Below, one piece after another: positions 47,314-56,099 of a stretch of DNA of 64,000 nucleotides. Made by a program: the position numbers and the translations under genes. Position 1 is the first letter of the stretch, and each line of letters begins with the position of its first letter. Origin of the DNA: CBDCME01 sp965218865 (GTDB taxonomy: Bacteria > Pseudomonadota > Alphaproteobacteria > JAAXGF01). The notes beneath the pieces are model-generated. The model searched no databases. It saw only the letters and a list, made by a program, of their open reading frames with translations, and had not been told where the DNA came from. The stretch lies in contig CBDCME010000073.1 in NCBI GenBank assembly GCA_965218865.1, positions 1 through 64,000 of the forward strand, given 5' to 3'.

Positions 47314-47751
47314 TCAGATGAAGGCTTCGGCAAGCGCGATCAGCGCGCCGGCGTTCAGTTGCGGGGTAATGTCGAAGCGGAGACTCTCGTTGCCGCCGGC
47401 GTCCTCGATGGCGGTCTCGAGGCCGCGACCGGCCTCGAGCTTGGCCGAAAGCGCGGCGGGCGTGGTGTCGGTTGCCGACACGGCGACGGTGCGGACGGTG
47501 TTCTCAACCGCATCGCGGGCAGCAACAGCCTCGTCCCGTGCGGTCTCAGCTTGTGCGACCCCTTCGGTCACGGTGCTCGCGGCCGCGGCAACGCTCGCCT
47601 CGACATCCCCGATGGCTTTGGCAGCCGTCTTGACCGGACCGCCCTCGGTGTCGACGGTGGCGGTGGCATCGCCGTGCACGATCTCGTGCAGCAGACGGCT
47701 GTCGGCGTCGGCGCGCGAGACCGCCGCGCGCAGCTCGGTTTCGAGATTCAT
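47314..47751 (-). CDS. coiled-coil phage tail protein
   Basis: 145 residues from ATG 47751. Alanine- and glutamate-rich helices (residues ~45–110: VEASVAAAASTVTEGVAQ, ETARDEAVAARDAVENTV) predict a coiled coil such as the shaft of a tail fibre. The end is LRFDITPQLNAGALIALAE. Function inferred from structure and place only. Confidence 0.6.
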   Translation of the reverse strand: MNLETELRAAVSRADADSRLLHEIVHGDATATVDTEGGPVKTAAKAIGDVEASVAAAASTVTEGVAQAETARDEAVAARDAVENTVRTVAVSATDTTPAALSAKLEAGRGLETAIEDAGGNESLRFDITPQLNAGALIALAEAFI

Positions 47752-47803
47752 GCTCTTCTCCAAATTGTGGTGACGGCGCCGGTGCGCCGTCCGGGGAGGA
47801 CCC

Positions 47804-48308
47804 CTACCAGGCGTGGGGTCCGGGCAGGGTCTCGTGGACGAGGACGTGCAGCGCATCGATGCTCGCGTTGAGAGCCGGCATATCCTCGGCGAGCAGTAGG
47901 TTCATGGCGCCTTCGCTGAGCGTCGGCCGAGCCCGGATTTCCAGTTCGCTCGTCACCTCCCAGAGCCGGCCGCGATAGGGCCGCGCATCGAACTGGCGCG
48001 TGAAGCGGGCTTCCTGGGCCAGCAACCCGACCGCCCAGCAGGTCCATCTCGAACCAGGCGCCGCCCTCGGCCGCGACCCAGCGGTACCAGGCCTCGAACA
48101 GCGCGAACTGATCGGGCCGCAGCACCCAACGCACGGCGATGCGGCTCGGCACGTCGGTGAAGCGCCGGCGCTGGCGCGCCGGGCCCGCCTCCATCTCGGT
48201 GCGCAGCACCGCCTCGCCGGGCTGAACTCCGTAGCCCTCGAGGGTCGGCAGCGGCAGGCGGTCGGGCCAGCGGGTGGTCGACCGTTCCCGGCTTGATTCA
48301 GGGGACAT
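47804..48308 (-). pseudogene. phage distal tail-type protein, frameshifted
   Basis: ATG 48308. First frame: LPTLEGYGVQPGEAVLRTEM, FTDVPSRIAVRWVLRPDQFALFEAWYRW, FEMDLLGG. The second frame, from about 48030, gives RFTRQFDARPYRGRLWEVTSELEI and the end LPGPHAW at 47804. Together they resemble proteins found after the tape measure in siphophages. Whether the shift is real is unclear. Confidence 0.65.
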
Positions 48309-48370
48309 CTTGCACCTCGAGGACTAATTGGCATAATGTGCCAACAACGATATTGCGAGGAGCGCGCTCC

Positions 48371-48658
48371 ATGCCCACCCGAAACGTCGTCCTGACCGAT
48401 CGTCAGACGGCGCTCATCGAACGGCTGGTGTCGACAGGCCGATACCAGAACGCCAGCGAGGTGCTGCGCGAAGGCTTGCGGCTGATCGAAGGCCGGGACG
48501 CGGAGGAAACCGCGCGCCTCGAGGCGCTCCGCTCCGCCGTCCGGGTCGGTCTCGACGACCTGGAGGCCGGTCGTTACCGGGACTTCGACGGCATTGAGGA
48601 CATGAGAAACCATCTGATTGCCCGAAGCGAGGGCGCTCTCGCGTCACGCAAGACCTGA
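48371..48658 (+). CDS. ParD-type antitoxin
   Basis: 95 residues. MPTRNVVLTDRQTALIERLV then RYQNASEVLREGLRLIEGRD is the ribbon-helix-helix domain of ParD/CopG antitoxins; the C-terminal half, which binds the toxin, is acidic and helical. It is on + inside a − strand phage operon, directly before the toxin gene (5 bases apart). Such antitoxins bind and repress their own promoter. Confidence 0.88.
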   Translation: MPTRNVVLTDRQTALIERLVSTGRYQNASEVLREGLRLIEGRDAEETARLEALRSAVRVGLDDLEAGRYRDFDGIEDMRNHLIARSEGALASRKT

Positions 48659-48662
48659 CTCC

Positions 48663-49010
48663 GTGCCCCGGGAATGGAAAGTTCGGCTGTCGGAGTCGGC
48701 TCAGCGGGACTTCGACGAGATCTTTCTCTGGACCGTCGAACATTTCGGTATCGATCAGGCGCGCGCCTATCGCGGCGTGATTCTCGACGCCTTGCAGGCG
48801 CTGCGGGAGGGACCGGATATCCCGGGTGCCAGACTCCACCCCGGACTCCCAAGGGCATTCAAGACCCTGCATGTCGCGCGTGCGGGCAAGCGCGGCAGGC
48901 ATTTCATCGTGTTCGATGCCTCGACGAAGGGACGCATCGACGTCCTGCGCATCCTTCACGACGCCATGGACCTGCCCCGCCACGTCGGCGCCGAGGACGA
49001 CAACCCTTGA
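48663..49010 (+). CDS. ParE/RelE-type toxin
   Basis: 115 residues from GTG 48663. VRLSESAQRDFDEIFLWTVEHFG, PGLPRAFKTLHVARAGKRGRHF and RIDVLRILHDAMDLPRHV are ParE signatures. ParE toxins poison gyrase. The gene is intact, and its end lies 4 bases from the tape-measure stop on the other strand. Confidence 0.87.
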   Translation: MPREWKVRLSESAQRDFDEIFLWTVEHFGIDQARAYRGVILDALQALREGPDIPGARLHPGLPRAFKTLHVARAGKRGRHFIVFDASTKGRIDVLRILHDAMDLPRHVGAEDDNP

Positions 49011-49014
49011 CGGT

Positions 49015-51795
49015 TTATCGCAGGCTCCCGGCCGCCGGATTGAGGCCGTAGCGGCGCTCGAGCGTCGGCGCGAGGCCCTCGCCGCGGCCGATATGGCGGG
49101 CCATGCCGCCCTCGATCCGCTCGATCATGATGTCGAGGGTGAGATCGCCGCCCGGCTCGCGCCGCACATCGGCGGAAGCCCGGGCGCCGGGCGCGGCGTT
49201 GCGGACGTTGACCGCGACATTGACCACGGGCTTCGCGTCCGGGACCGGGGCCAACGCCTGCATCTGTCCGGGCGTGAACACGCCCTCACCGCTACGGGTC
49301 ACAATCGGCACTTCACCGCCAACGATGCCGCCGCGGTGGTAACGGGACGCTCCGTCGAACTCGGCAGGGTCGACCATGCGGGCCGGGAAGGCGTCGCGAC
49401 CGATCACGCCACCGCCATGGGCGAACGCCGTGGGTCCCGGGGACATCGGGAAGTCGCCGATCATCGGCGTGCCGGAGGACGTGGTGGCGATACTCGCCCC
49501 ACCGAAGATGCTGCCGCCGATGGCGCCGAAGATGCTCCCGAGGATGTTGTTGAGCGGAGCCACCACCGCCATGCGGTAAGCAGCCCGGAGCGCCTCCTCG
49601 GCGATGGTGTTGAACAGGTCCTTGGCCGAGAATTTTCCCGTCATGGCCCATTCGACGAAGGCGTCCTCGCTCGCCTTCAGGGCTCGCGTGGTCGCCTGCT
49701 CGAAGGTCTTGGCGGCATCGGTGGCGTCGTCGAGATTATCGCGGATCGCGTGCCGCACACCGTCCGACCACTCGCGGCTCGAGCGCAGCATGCGGTCGTA
49801 GGCCTCCTCGGAGGCGCGGCCGAAGGTCTCCTGCGTAATCGCGCCGGCGTCGAGCAGCTCCCGGAGCCGTTCGATCTCGTCGGCATAGGCTTCCTCCGCC
49901 GTGCGCAGACGACGGGTCAGCGCCTCGCCTTCCGCGCGCAGGCGATTGGCCTCGCGCTCGGCCTCGTTGCGGTCTTCGATGGCCTGCTGCTCGTCGTAGA
50001 GCGCGTCGGCGAGCTCGCGCACCTAGTCCCGCTGGGCCTCCGTCGCCTCGGCGGAGAGACGCCTGAGTGCCTGTGAGATGAACCGCTGGCGGTCGGTCAT
50101 GGCGAGCGCCGCCCGTTCCGCCTCGAGCGCCTCGACCTGGCGGTGCTGCTCTTCGGTCGCCTCGGCCGAGAGCCGCCGCAGCGCCTGTGAGACGAAGCGC
50201 TGCCGGTCGGTCATGGCGAGCGCGTCCTGTTCGGCCCTGAGCCCCTCGAGGATGCGCCGGTTGGCCTGGTCCCGCCGGTCCGCCGTTTCCTGCTCGCGCC
50301 GGGCAAGCGCGGCGAGCTTGTCGTCCCTGACCGCCGCGGCGCCGAACAGCAGGCGTTCGACCTCATCGAGATTGGAGCCGTCCGGTTTGATCAGGTGCTG
50401 CAGCTCGGTCACCAGCTTCAGGTGCTCGGCTCGAATGCGCTCGGCGCCCTGGTAGCGCAGCTGGAACAGCTGGGTGTTCAGGCTCTGCTCGATCTGCAGC
50501 AGGCGCCGCGCCCGCTCCTGGGCCGCCTTCTCGTCCTCGGTGGTCGCATCGGCCGGGGTGTCGCCGTCGCCGGCGGGGGTGCGGTCGGCGCCCGCGCGGG
50601 CGGCGCGCCGCCTCTCGGCCTCCGCCTGCATCCAGGCGAGCTTGGCCGCCCATTGCCGGTAGATCGCGACCTTCTTTCGCAGCTCCTCGGTCAGGTTCTC
50701 GCGCTCGGTGCCCCACAGCCACTCCCAGAACGACCGGTCGTCGTTCTCTTCGAGGAGCGCCTTGAACTCCCGGGCGATCTCGATCAGCTCTTGTTTGCGC
50801 TCTTCCACCTCGCGGCGCGTCGCCCCGAGGCTCAAATCCTCGAAGTTGAAGTCGCCTTGCGCGATCAGCTTGAGCCTCTCATAGGCATCGCCCGCATCGA
50901 CCGCGACATTGGCGAGCCAGGTCGAGAGGTCGGCGAGCGCCGGCGCGAGGCCGAGGACGGCGCGCGTGACATTGGCCGAGAGCACCTGGCCGAGGGTGTC
51001 CATCTCGTCCTTGGCCCGCTCGGCGTTTCGGATCAGCTCCTCGTCGAGCACGATGCCGAGATCGTGGGCGCGCTGGCGCAGCCGGTCGAGCGATTCGACG
51101 CCGTCGCGAATGAGGTTGGCCATCAGCGGGCCGACGGTGCGCCCGAAGGCGGCGGCCAGCAGCGCGTTGCGATCGAGCGTGTTGCCCAGCGCGGAGGCAC
51201 GGCGAATGATGATATCGAAGGCCTCGTCGACCGTGCGCGCGGCCTGGACGTTGGCGAGCAGCGCCGGGTCCATCTTCTGCAACAGCGTGATCAGGGTGCC
51301 GGTGCCGCTCCGGGCCTCGCCGACGCGTTTGGAGAAGGCCACCATGGCGCCGTCCAACTGTCCGGTCGAGACGCCGGCGAGCCCGGCCGCGTAGCGCAGT
51401 TCCTGCAGGGTGTCGGTGCCGACGCCGATGGCGCCGGAGAGCTTGCCGATGGAATCGGCCGCGGCGATCGACCGGTTGATGAGCAGCGCGATCCCGCCCC
51501 CGGCGGCGATGCCGGCGACCACACCGCCCAGGAGCCGCATGCGGCTGCGCAGGCCCGAGGCCCGGTCGCCCAAAGTGGAAAGCCCGCGCGAGGCCTTGTC
51601 GGAGGCCCGGTCGCCCAAAGTGGAAAGCCCGCGCGAGGCCTTGTCGGAGGCCCGGTCGATCTTCTTGATCGAGCGCTCGCCGCTGGTGCCCACCGAGACC
51701 AGGTCGGCCTTGACCCGGTTGCCGCCCTCGACCGCGAGACGGACCGCATAGGTATGTTTCGCTTTAGCCAAGATTGGGGTTCCTTTTAGGACCAT
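49015..51795 (-). pseudogene. phage tape measure protein with an in-frame TAG
   Basis: About 926 codons. N-terminal part: GGNRVKADLVSVGTSGERSI and a tail-length-tape-measure region with a hydrophobic segment (LLGGVVAGIAAGGGIALLI). The middle is coiled coil; the C-terminus is GGVIGRDAFPARMVDPAEF ... ERRYGLNPAAGSLR, as in lambda-like tape measures. TAG at 50023–50025 interrupts the frame between TEAQRD and VRELADALYDEQ. Two in-gene duplications are visible: RASDKASRGLSTLGD twice and ALAMTDRQRF-x-SQALRRLSAEATE twice. The start may be TTG 51771, which has AAAGGA upstream, rather than ATG 51795. Confidence 0.85.
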
Positions 51796-51835
51796 TGAGG
51801 TCTATATTGGAGCCTCCCATCGTAGGAGGTTCGCC

Positions 51836-52045
51836 GTGGCGGTGAATGTCAAGCTGTCGGAAGATCTGGTCGCGGAGGCGAAGCGGTACGGTGGTCTCCA
51901 TCACCGCTCGCTGCCGAAACAGATCGAGTATTGGTCGCGCATGGGCAAGATCGCCGAGGAAAATCCCGACCTGCCCTTCTCGTTCATCAAGGACATTCTG
52001 ATAGCGCAAGCCGAGGAAACGACCGAAGACTACGTCTTTGACTGA
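51836..52045 (+). CDS. ParD-like antitoxin
   Basis: 69 residues. VNVKLSEDLVAEAKRYGGLHHRSLPKQIEYW is the RHH pattern of the ParD-like (PF11903-type) antitoxins; the C-terminus is acidic. The last base overlaps the first of the toxin gene region, so they are translationally coupled. It lies divergent from the tape-measure start, 40 bases apart. Confidence 0.85.
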   Translation: MAVNVKLSEDLVAEAKRYGGLHHRSLPKQIEYWSRMGKIAEENPDLPFSFIKDILIAQAEETTEDYVFD

Positions 52046-52335
52046 TGGGACAGGGTAAGCCCTACCGCGTCGTCCAGACTCCGACGTTCAAACGATCCGT
52101 CAGGCGCCTTCACAAACAGCAGAAACGCGAGCTTGACGCGGCCGTCGGCCGCATCGCTGCCGACCCGACCGTCGGAGAGAGCAAGGTCGGCGATTTTGCC
52201 GGTGTTCGTGTCCACAAGTTCAGGATGAACCGTCAGTTGATTTTGCTCGCCTACGAGTTCTTGGCGGGTGAGGGGGCGATCAAACTTCTCGCGCTGGGCA
52301 GCCACGAGAACTTCTATCGAGACCTGAAGCGCTAG
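52045..52335 (+). CDS. RelE/ParE-family toxin
   Basis: 96 residues. YRVVQTPTFKRSVRRLHKQQKRELDAAVGRI, VGDFAGVRVHKFRMNRQLILLAYEF and LLALGSHENFYRDLKR are typical of the RelE superfamily. RelE cleaves mRNA on the ribosome; whether this one targets ribosomes or gyrase is not clear. Partner of the ParD-like gene just upstream. Confidence 0.86.
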   Translation: MGQGKPYRVVQTPTFKRSVRRLHKQQKRELDAAVGRIAADPTVGESKVGDFAGVRVHKFRMNRQLILLAYEFLAGEGAIKLLALGSHENFYRDLKR

Positions 52336-52398
52336 CGTTGCCTAACGCCGCTACGCGGCAATCCGCCCGGACCGCATGGCTGTGGTGGGTTCCGGCCC

Positions 52399-52671
52399 TC
52401 AGCTCTTCTCGTTCATCGCCTCGATCAGCCCGGCCTCGGCCGACTGCAGCAGCTCGGAGATCACGCCTTCATCGAAGCCGCGGGCCCGGGCGATGCCGAG
52501 CGCCGCGGTCATGTCGATGCCGAGAACCCGGCCCGAGGGCGCGATGCGGAGCTGCCCGAGGGAGGCGGTGAACACCTCCCAGGCCTGGTGCTCCTCAGAC
52601 GCGAGGGGCGCATGCTCACGGTAGGGGCAGGGCTCGCCGTTCAGGCCGAGGCCGCCTTGGGCGCAGGGCAC
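52399..52671 (-). CDS. tail assembly chaperone, second frame
   Basis: 90 codons, ending SELLQSAEAGLIEAMNEKS. It overlaps the chaperone gene at 52641–53150 by 31 bases in the −1 frame. The open start at 52671 is a GTG immediately after an A-run, so it may be made as a frameshift extension of that gene, as lambda GT is of G, rather than alone. The segment EPCPYREHAPLASEEHQAWEVF is conserved-looking. Needed for tail-shaft assembly around the tape measure. Confidence 0.65.
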   Translation of the reverse strand: MPCAQGGLGLNGEPCPYREHAPLASEEHQAWEVFTASLGQLRIAPSGRVLGIDMTAALGIARARGFDEGVISELLQSAEAGLIEAMNEKS

Positions 52672-53150
52672 TTTTTCCGCCTCGCAGGATCCGCAGTATC
52701 CGGGCCCGCCGCCTGGCTGGAGGTGCCATCGGCAGAGGGCCCGGATGCGTTTTTTGCTGCTGTCAGCAGCACCTGGCGCAGCGTGAACTCCTGAATGAAC
52801 CGCTCGCCCACTGGATAGAGGTCCATGAGCGCGGCGACGTTCTCGCGCGTCACCGGCGGATCGTCCTCGATCCCCGACCAGGCGGTGATGTGGCGGGCGG
52901 CGAGCGCGTGAATGAGGAGCGCCTGGTACTGCCCCTCGCGGGCGCCGTCGTCGGTGAGATCGGGGAGCCCGTCGAGGGCGAGCCCCGACTCCTTCCGTTC
53001 CTTCGCCTGCGCCTCCATCCCCTCGAGACGCTTGCGCGCCTCGGCCTGGGCCGCCGCCATGGCGGCCGTGGTCAATGGCGTTACCGTCACACTGACGCCG
53101 TAGGGCAGCGTCAGCTCGTATGGTTCGGTCTTTCGTTTGAGTGAGATCAT
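52641..53150 (-). CDS. tail assembly chaperone, first frame
   Basis: 169 residues. The start LKRKTEPYELTLPYGVSVTVTPLTTA and the middle HITAWSGIEDDPPVTRENVAALMDLYPVGERF are typical of gpG-like proteins. The last residues RRKKCPAPKAASA follow the slippery site. It lies downstream of the tail tube and upstream of the tape measure, as in siphophages. Confidence 0.72.
   Translation of the reverse strand: MISLKRKTEPYELTLPYGVSVTVTPLTTAAMAAAQAEARKRLEGMEAQAKERKESGLALDGLPDLTDDGAREGQYQALLIHALAARHITAWSGIEDDPPVTRENVAALMDLYPVGERFIQEFTLRQVLLTAAKNASGPSADGTSSQAAGPDTADPARRKKCPAPKAASA
52671..52680 (-). other. candidate −1 frameshift site
   Basis: Read on −, GCGGAAAAAG (codons CGG AAA AAG). A −1 slip would join RRK to VPCAQGGLGL in the second frame. 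The site is close to, but not, the ideal A-AAA-AAG. Confidence 0.5.
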
Positions 53151-53160
53151 GCCCAGGTCC

Positions 53161-53556
53161 TCATGAATAGTCGCTCCCGTCGAGATCGTTGATGAGCGTC
53201 ACGGTGACCGTGTAGCTCGGGAGGCTGTCCTTGCCCGAGACGAACTCATGAGTATAGGTCGCTGGGTCCGCGCCGTCGTCGGTGGTCGTGGGCGTGCCGA
53301 GCAGCTCGGTCAGCCAGAGACCGAGGTAGCGCGGATCGACGGGCACGACGATCTCACCCTCGTCCATGATGGCGTCCTGCAAGGGCGCGTAGGGGTCGCG
53401 CCCCTGACCCAGCACCGGGTCGTCGATCAGCCCCTGCTCGGAGCCCAAGGTGCAACGGTTGAAGGGAATGCGGATATAGTCGCCGGCCGCCGTCTGCCCG
53501 TAGGCGGTCTCGCGTTTGAGCAGCAGCGTGGCGCTCGAACCATAGGCTCGGGCCAT
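53161..53556 (-). CDS. phage tail tube protein, short or truncated
   Basis: 131 residues: MARAYGSSATLLLKRETAYG, YIRIPFNRCTLGSEQGLIDDPVLGQGRDP, DEGEIVVPVDPRYLGLWLTELLG, THEFVSGKDSLPSYTVTV. It matches the N-terminal half of tail tube subunits from alphaproteobacterial phages, which I recall as roughly twice this length. The sequence ends INDLDGSDYS and the chaperone gene begins 11 bases later, so the C-terminal half seems deleted. Confidence 0.7.
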   Translation of the reverse strand: MARAYGSSATLLLKRETAYGQTAAGDYIRIPFNRCTLGSEQGLIDDPVLGQGRDPYAPLQDAIMDEGEIVVPVDPRYLGLWLTELLGTPTTTDDGADPATYTHEFVSGKDSLPSYTVTVTLINDLDGSDYS

Positions 53557-53592
53557 GAGATGTCTCCTCCGTGTCTGGTGGGTGTCGGCGGG

Positions 53593-54027
53593 TCAGTCCA
53601 GCGGCGTTTCGGTCTCGTACTCGACGATTACCTCGACGGTGCCGGTCTTGATGGCGGGTGCGCCGATCACCGCCTCGGTGTCGATCCCGAGCCGGGCAGT
53701 GGTCATGCCGAAGGCGAGGCCGCCGAGGGTGGGATCGGCGTCGAGCGCCGCACCGCCCGCCGAGACCAGGGCATCGAAGGCCGCGTCACGGGCCGCCGCC
53801 TCGCCGGTCTCGACATAGACCTCGATCTCGACCGCGTGGGCGTAATAGACGCTCCCCACACCGCCCAGCGTCTGCTCAGGTTCGCCCGGATCGCCGTCGC
53901 GCAGCACGATCAGCCCGCCCTTCGGGATGCGCTCGGGCGCGGCGGTGTTGCGCTCGACCTTGGCCTTCGGCACCGCGCGCAGCAGGTCCGTCAGCGCGAT
54001 CAGGATTTGTTCGGTCTTGCTCGCCAT
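53593..54027 (-). CDS. phage tail terminator/minor tail protein
   Basis: 144 residues: KTEQILIALTDLLRAVPKAKVERN, IPKGGLIVLRDGDPGEPEQTLGG, YYAHAVEIEVYVETGEAAARDAAFDALV and the end GTVEVIVEYETETPLD. Position between the DUF6441-type protein and the tail tube, and the length, fit a tail terminator (gpU-like). Assignment by context. Confidence 0.65.
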   Translation of the reverse strand: MASKTEQILIALTDLLRAVPKAKVERNTAAPERIPKGGLIVLRDGDPGEPEQTLGGVGSVYYAHAVEIEVYVETGEAAARDAAFDALVSAGGAALDADPTLGGLAFGMTTARLGIDTEAVIGAPAIKTGTVEVIVEYETETPLD

Positions 54028-54031
54028 GGCG

Positions 54032-54691
54032 TCACCGTCGTGCCGTTGCCCGCACCTGCCGGCCGATCAATCTCGGCAGCCTGCGCGCCCAGCTCTCCGC
54101 CGCGCAGGCGACATTGAGGCGCTTCTTCAGCTTGACGCGCGGCACAAGCACGAACATCACGACCGTGGCGATGCCCTGCTTGTAGCTGCCCGATTTGGTG
54201 CGCCCGCCGCCCTTGGCCTGCCGGCCGACCCGGCCGCTCTGGGCGCTCACCCGCACCCCGTCGACCACCAGCAGCGCCGAGCGGCCAGAGCGGCGGACCA
54301 TGCGAAGCGGCCCGTGGCGGGCGGTCGGGAAGGTCGCCGGCGTGATGCGCTTGCCATTGATCCCGCGCTTCGGCGCCGCCGGCGTCGGAATGGCGAGCCA
54401 GTTGCCGCCCTTGCCCTTGATCACCACACCTTCGTCGAAAGCGCGAACGATCTGCGCCGCCTTGGACCAGACCAGGCTTGCGGCGTCATGGCCTTTGTTG
54501 ACATAGGTCCGGCCCCGCCATGTGCGCGAGAGCCGGGCGCCGAGACCGGCGGCGACCACCTGTTTGCGCAGGCTCCCCTTGAGCCCGTCGCCGGCGGCTT
54601 TGACGCCGTCCGGCACCGCGCGTTCGATACGGCGCAACTCGGCCTGCATGTCGGCCTTCAGCGAACCGACCATGGTGGCGGTGAGCTTCAT
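54032..54691 (-). CDS. phage DUF6441-type tail-completion protein
   Basis: 219 residues: LKADMQAELRRIERAVPDGVKAAGDGLKGSLRKQV, RLSRTWRGRTYVNKGHDAASLVW, GNWLAIPTPAAPKRG and a basic end (LIGRQVRATARR). It resembles HK97 gp10/DUF6441 proteins that sit at the head–tail joint. Start overlaps the previous stop by ATGA. Confidence 0.75.
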   Translation of the reverse strand: MKLTATMVGSLKADMQAELRRIERAVPDGVKAAGDGLKGSLRKQVVAAGLGARLSRTWRGRTYVNKGHDAASLVWSKAAQIVRAFDEGVVIKGKGGNWLAIPTPAAPKRGINGKRITPATFPTARHGPLRMVRRSGRSALLVVDGVRVSAQSGRVGRQAKGGGRTKSGSYKQGIATVVMFVLVPRVKLKKRLNVACAAESWARRLPRLIGRQVRATARR

Positions 54692-55023
54692 GTGGGACAG
54701 GCCTCCGCCGGGTAGGCCTCCAGCGTCCAGATCAGCCGCTCGGTATCGCCGACCGGCTCGCCCTGGACGAGATAGTCCTCGCCGTCGACGGTGAGCCTGT
54801 CGCCGGGCCGCGGCTCGGCGATCTCCGAGACCCGCACATCGAACAGCGCGGTGCCGGCATGGATGCGGGTCTCGCCGAGGCCGACGATCTCGTCGGGGCG
54901 CTTTGCGATCGCCCTGACCGTGACGGGCTCGCCGCCGTCGGCCGTATAGACCGCTTCGTGGCCGAGATGGCGGAAGCAGTCGTCCACCGCGGTGGCGACC
55001 GCGGTGGTAAACGGCGCCGTCAC
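54688..55023 (-). CDS. phage head–tail joining protein
   Basis: 111 residues from GTG 55023. VTVRAIAKRPDEIVGLGETRIHAGTALFDVRVSEI then RPGDRLTVDGEDYLVQGEP is the pattern of small FII-like head–tail adaptors. It overlaps the next gene by 4 bases. Intact. Confidence 0.72.
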   Translation of the reverse strand: MTAPFTTAVATAVDDCFRHLGHEAVYTADGGEPVTVRAIAKRPDEIVGLGETRIHAGTALFDVRVSEIAEPRPGDRLTVDGEDYLVQGEPVGDTERLIWTLEAYPAEACPT

Positions 55024-55024
55024 C

Positions 55025-55171
55025 TCACTCGGCCGTCAGCTTCACCAGCACGCCCGGGCGGTGGCACATGGGGAGCGGATTGGACTGGGTGTGCAGATCG
55101 GTGCCGCGTTCGAACTTGCGCGGCTCCTACTTGGCGTAGAGCTGCTGACCCAGGGTATTGGCGGTCTCGTT
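55025..55171 (-). pseudogene. 3′ end of a phage head gene, cut by IS21
   Basis: About 48 codons remain: NETANTLGQQLYAK, TAG (55127–55129), EPRKFERGTDLHTQSNPLPMC, HRPGVLVKLTAE, stop. The upstream part was lost beyond the IS21 end at 55172. It could be a capsid-decoration or major head protein; too short to tell. Confidence 0.55.
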
Positions 55172-55370
55172 TGTCAATCGGCGTGCAAAATTGACCCCCT
55201 ATCGGCGTGCAATATTGACCCCCTGAGTGGCACGGCGGAGGTTGTCCCGGTAGCCGATAGGGGGGACCCGCGCGGCTTCGTGTAGCGCCTTGCGGTGCGC
55301 GGAGCGAAGCCGCGTGGGGGGTGCCTGTTGACCCACCGGGGCAAGCGGGCCGCAGGCACGGCCTGCCGGG

Positions 55371-56099
55371 TCAGCAGCGGTTCTTGAAGCGCCAGCTCTC
55401 GTTGCCGGTCTCGATGATCTCGCAATGGTGGGTCAGGCGGTCGAGCAGCGCGGTGGTCATCTTTGGGTCGCCGAAGACAGAGGGCCATTCGCCGAAAGCG
55501 AGGTTGGTGGTGACGATGATCGAGGTGCGCTCGTAGAGCCGGCTCATCAGGTGGAACAGCAGCTGCCCGCCGGCCTGTGCGAAGGGCAGGTAGCCGAGTT
55601 CGTCGAGGATGACGAAGTCGCGTCGGACGAGTTGGTCCGCGGTACGGCCTTGGCGTCCGGAGCGGAGTTCGGCCTCGAGGTGGTTGACCAGGTCGACGAC
55701 GTTGTAGCAGCGGCCACGGGCGCCCTTTCGGATACAGGCGCGGGCGATGGCGACGGCGAGATGGGTCTTTCCGGTGCCGGTGCCGCCGACCAGCACGATG
55801 TTGCGCTTGCTCTCCAGGAAGTCGCCGCCGGCGAGTTCCTGGATCAGGGGCTCATTGACCGGGGAAGCGGCGAAGTCGAAGTCGGCCAGCTCCTTGGCCG
55901 TCGGCAGCTTGGCGGACGTCATCTGGTACTTGATGGAGCGCGCCTGCTTGTCGGCGACCTCGGTCTGCAGCAGCGTACCGATGATCTGCTGCACCGGATG
56001 ACGGCGCTTGAGCCCGTCGGCGAGGATGTCGTCGTAGGCGGCGCGCATGCCTGCAAGCTTCAGCGCCGTCATCATCGCCAGCACATCATGACGCTCCAT
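55371..56099 (-). CDS. istB: IS21 helper ATPase IstB
   Basis: 242 residues. AAA+ ATPase of the DnaC/IstB type: Walker A GGTGTGKTHLAVAI, Walker B FVILDELGYLPF, sensor IIVTTNLAFGEW, and the closing LLDRLTHHCEIIETGNESWRF. IstB assembles on target DNA and activates IstA. It overlaps istA by 14 bases. Intact. Confidence 0.95.
   Translation of the reverse strand: MERHDVLAMMTALKLAGMRAAYDDILADGLKRRHPVQQIIGTLLQTEVADKQARSIKYQMTSAKLPTAKELADFDFAASPVNEPLIQELAGGDFLESKRNIVLVGGTGTGKTHLAVAIARACIRKGARGRCYNVVDLVNHLEAELRSGRQGRTADQLVRRDFVILDELGYLPFAQAGGQLLFHLMSRLYERTSIIVTTNLAFGEWPSVFGDPKMTTALLDRLTHHCEIIETGNESWRFKNRC

Larger units (their letters stand above)
42195..55171 (-). mobile_element. remnant prophage: tail module only
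   Basis: A run of − strand genes in the order of a lambda-like siphophage: head–tail connectors, tail tube, tail-assembly chaperones, tape measure, distal tail, NlpC/P60 and J-like tip protein. Capsid, packaging, lysis, integrase and regulatory genes are absent. The J gene is cut near 42195 and the first gene by IS21 at 55172. Several genes carry stops or frameshifts, so it cannot make virions. Confidence 0.85.

Noticed and set aside
42195..55171. Gene transfer agent
   Set aside because: The gene content (J, NlpC, tail chaperones, RCC1 protein) has some GTA likeness, but there are no capsid genes, the ends are cut and the TA pairs and stops point to a decayed prophage.
42195..55171. Stop-codon reassignment
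   Set aside because: Both TAG and TGA interrupt genes, while housekeeping genes such as ftsY and mtaB end normally in TGA and frameshifts occur as well; decay explains all of it.
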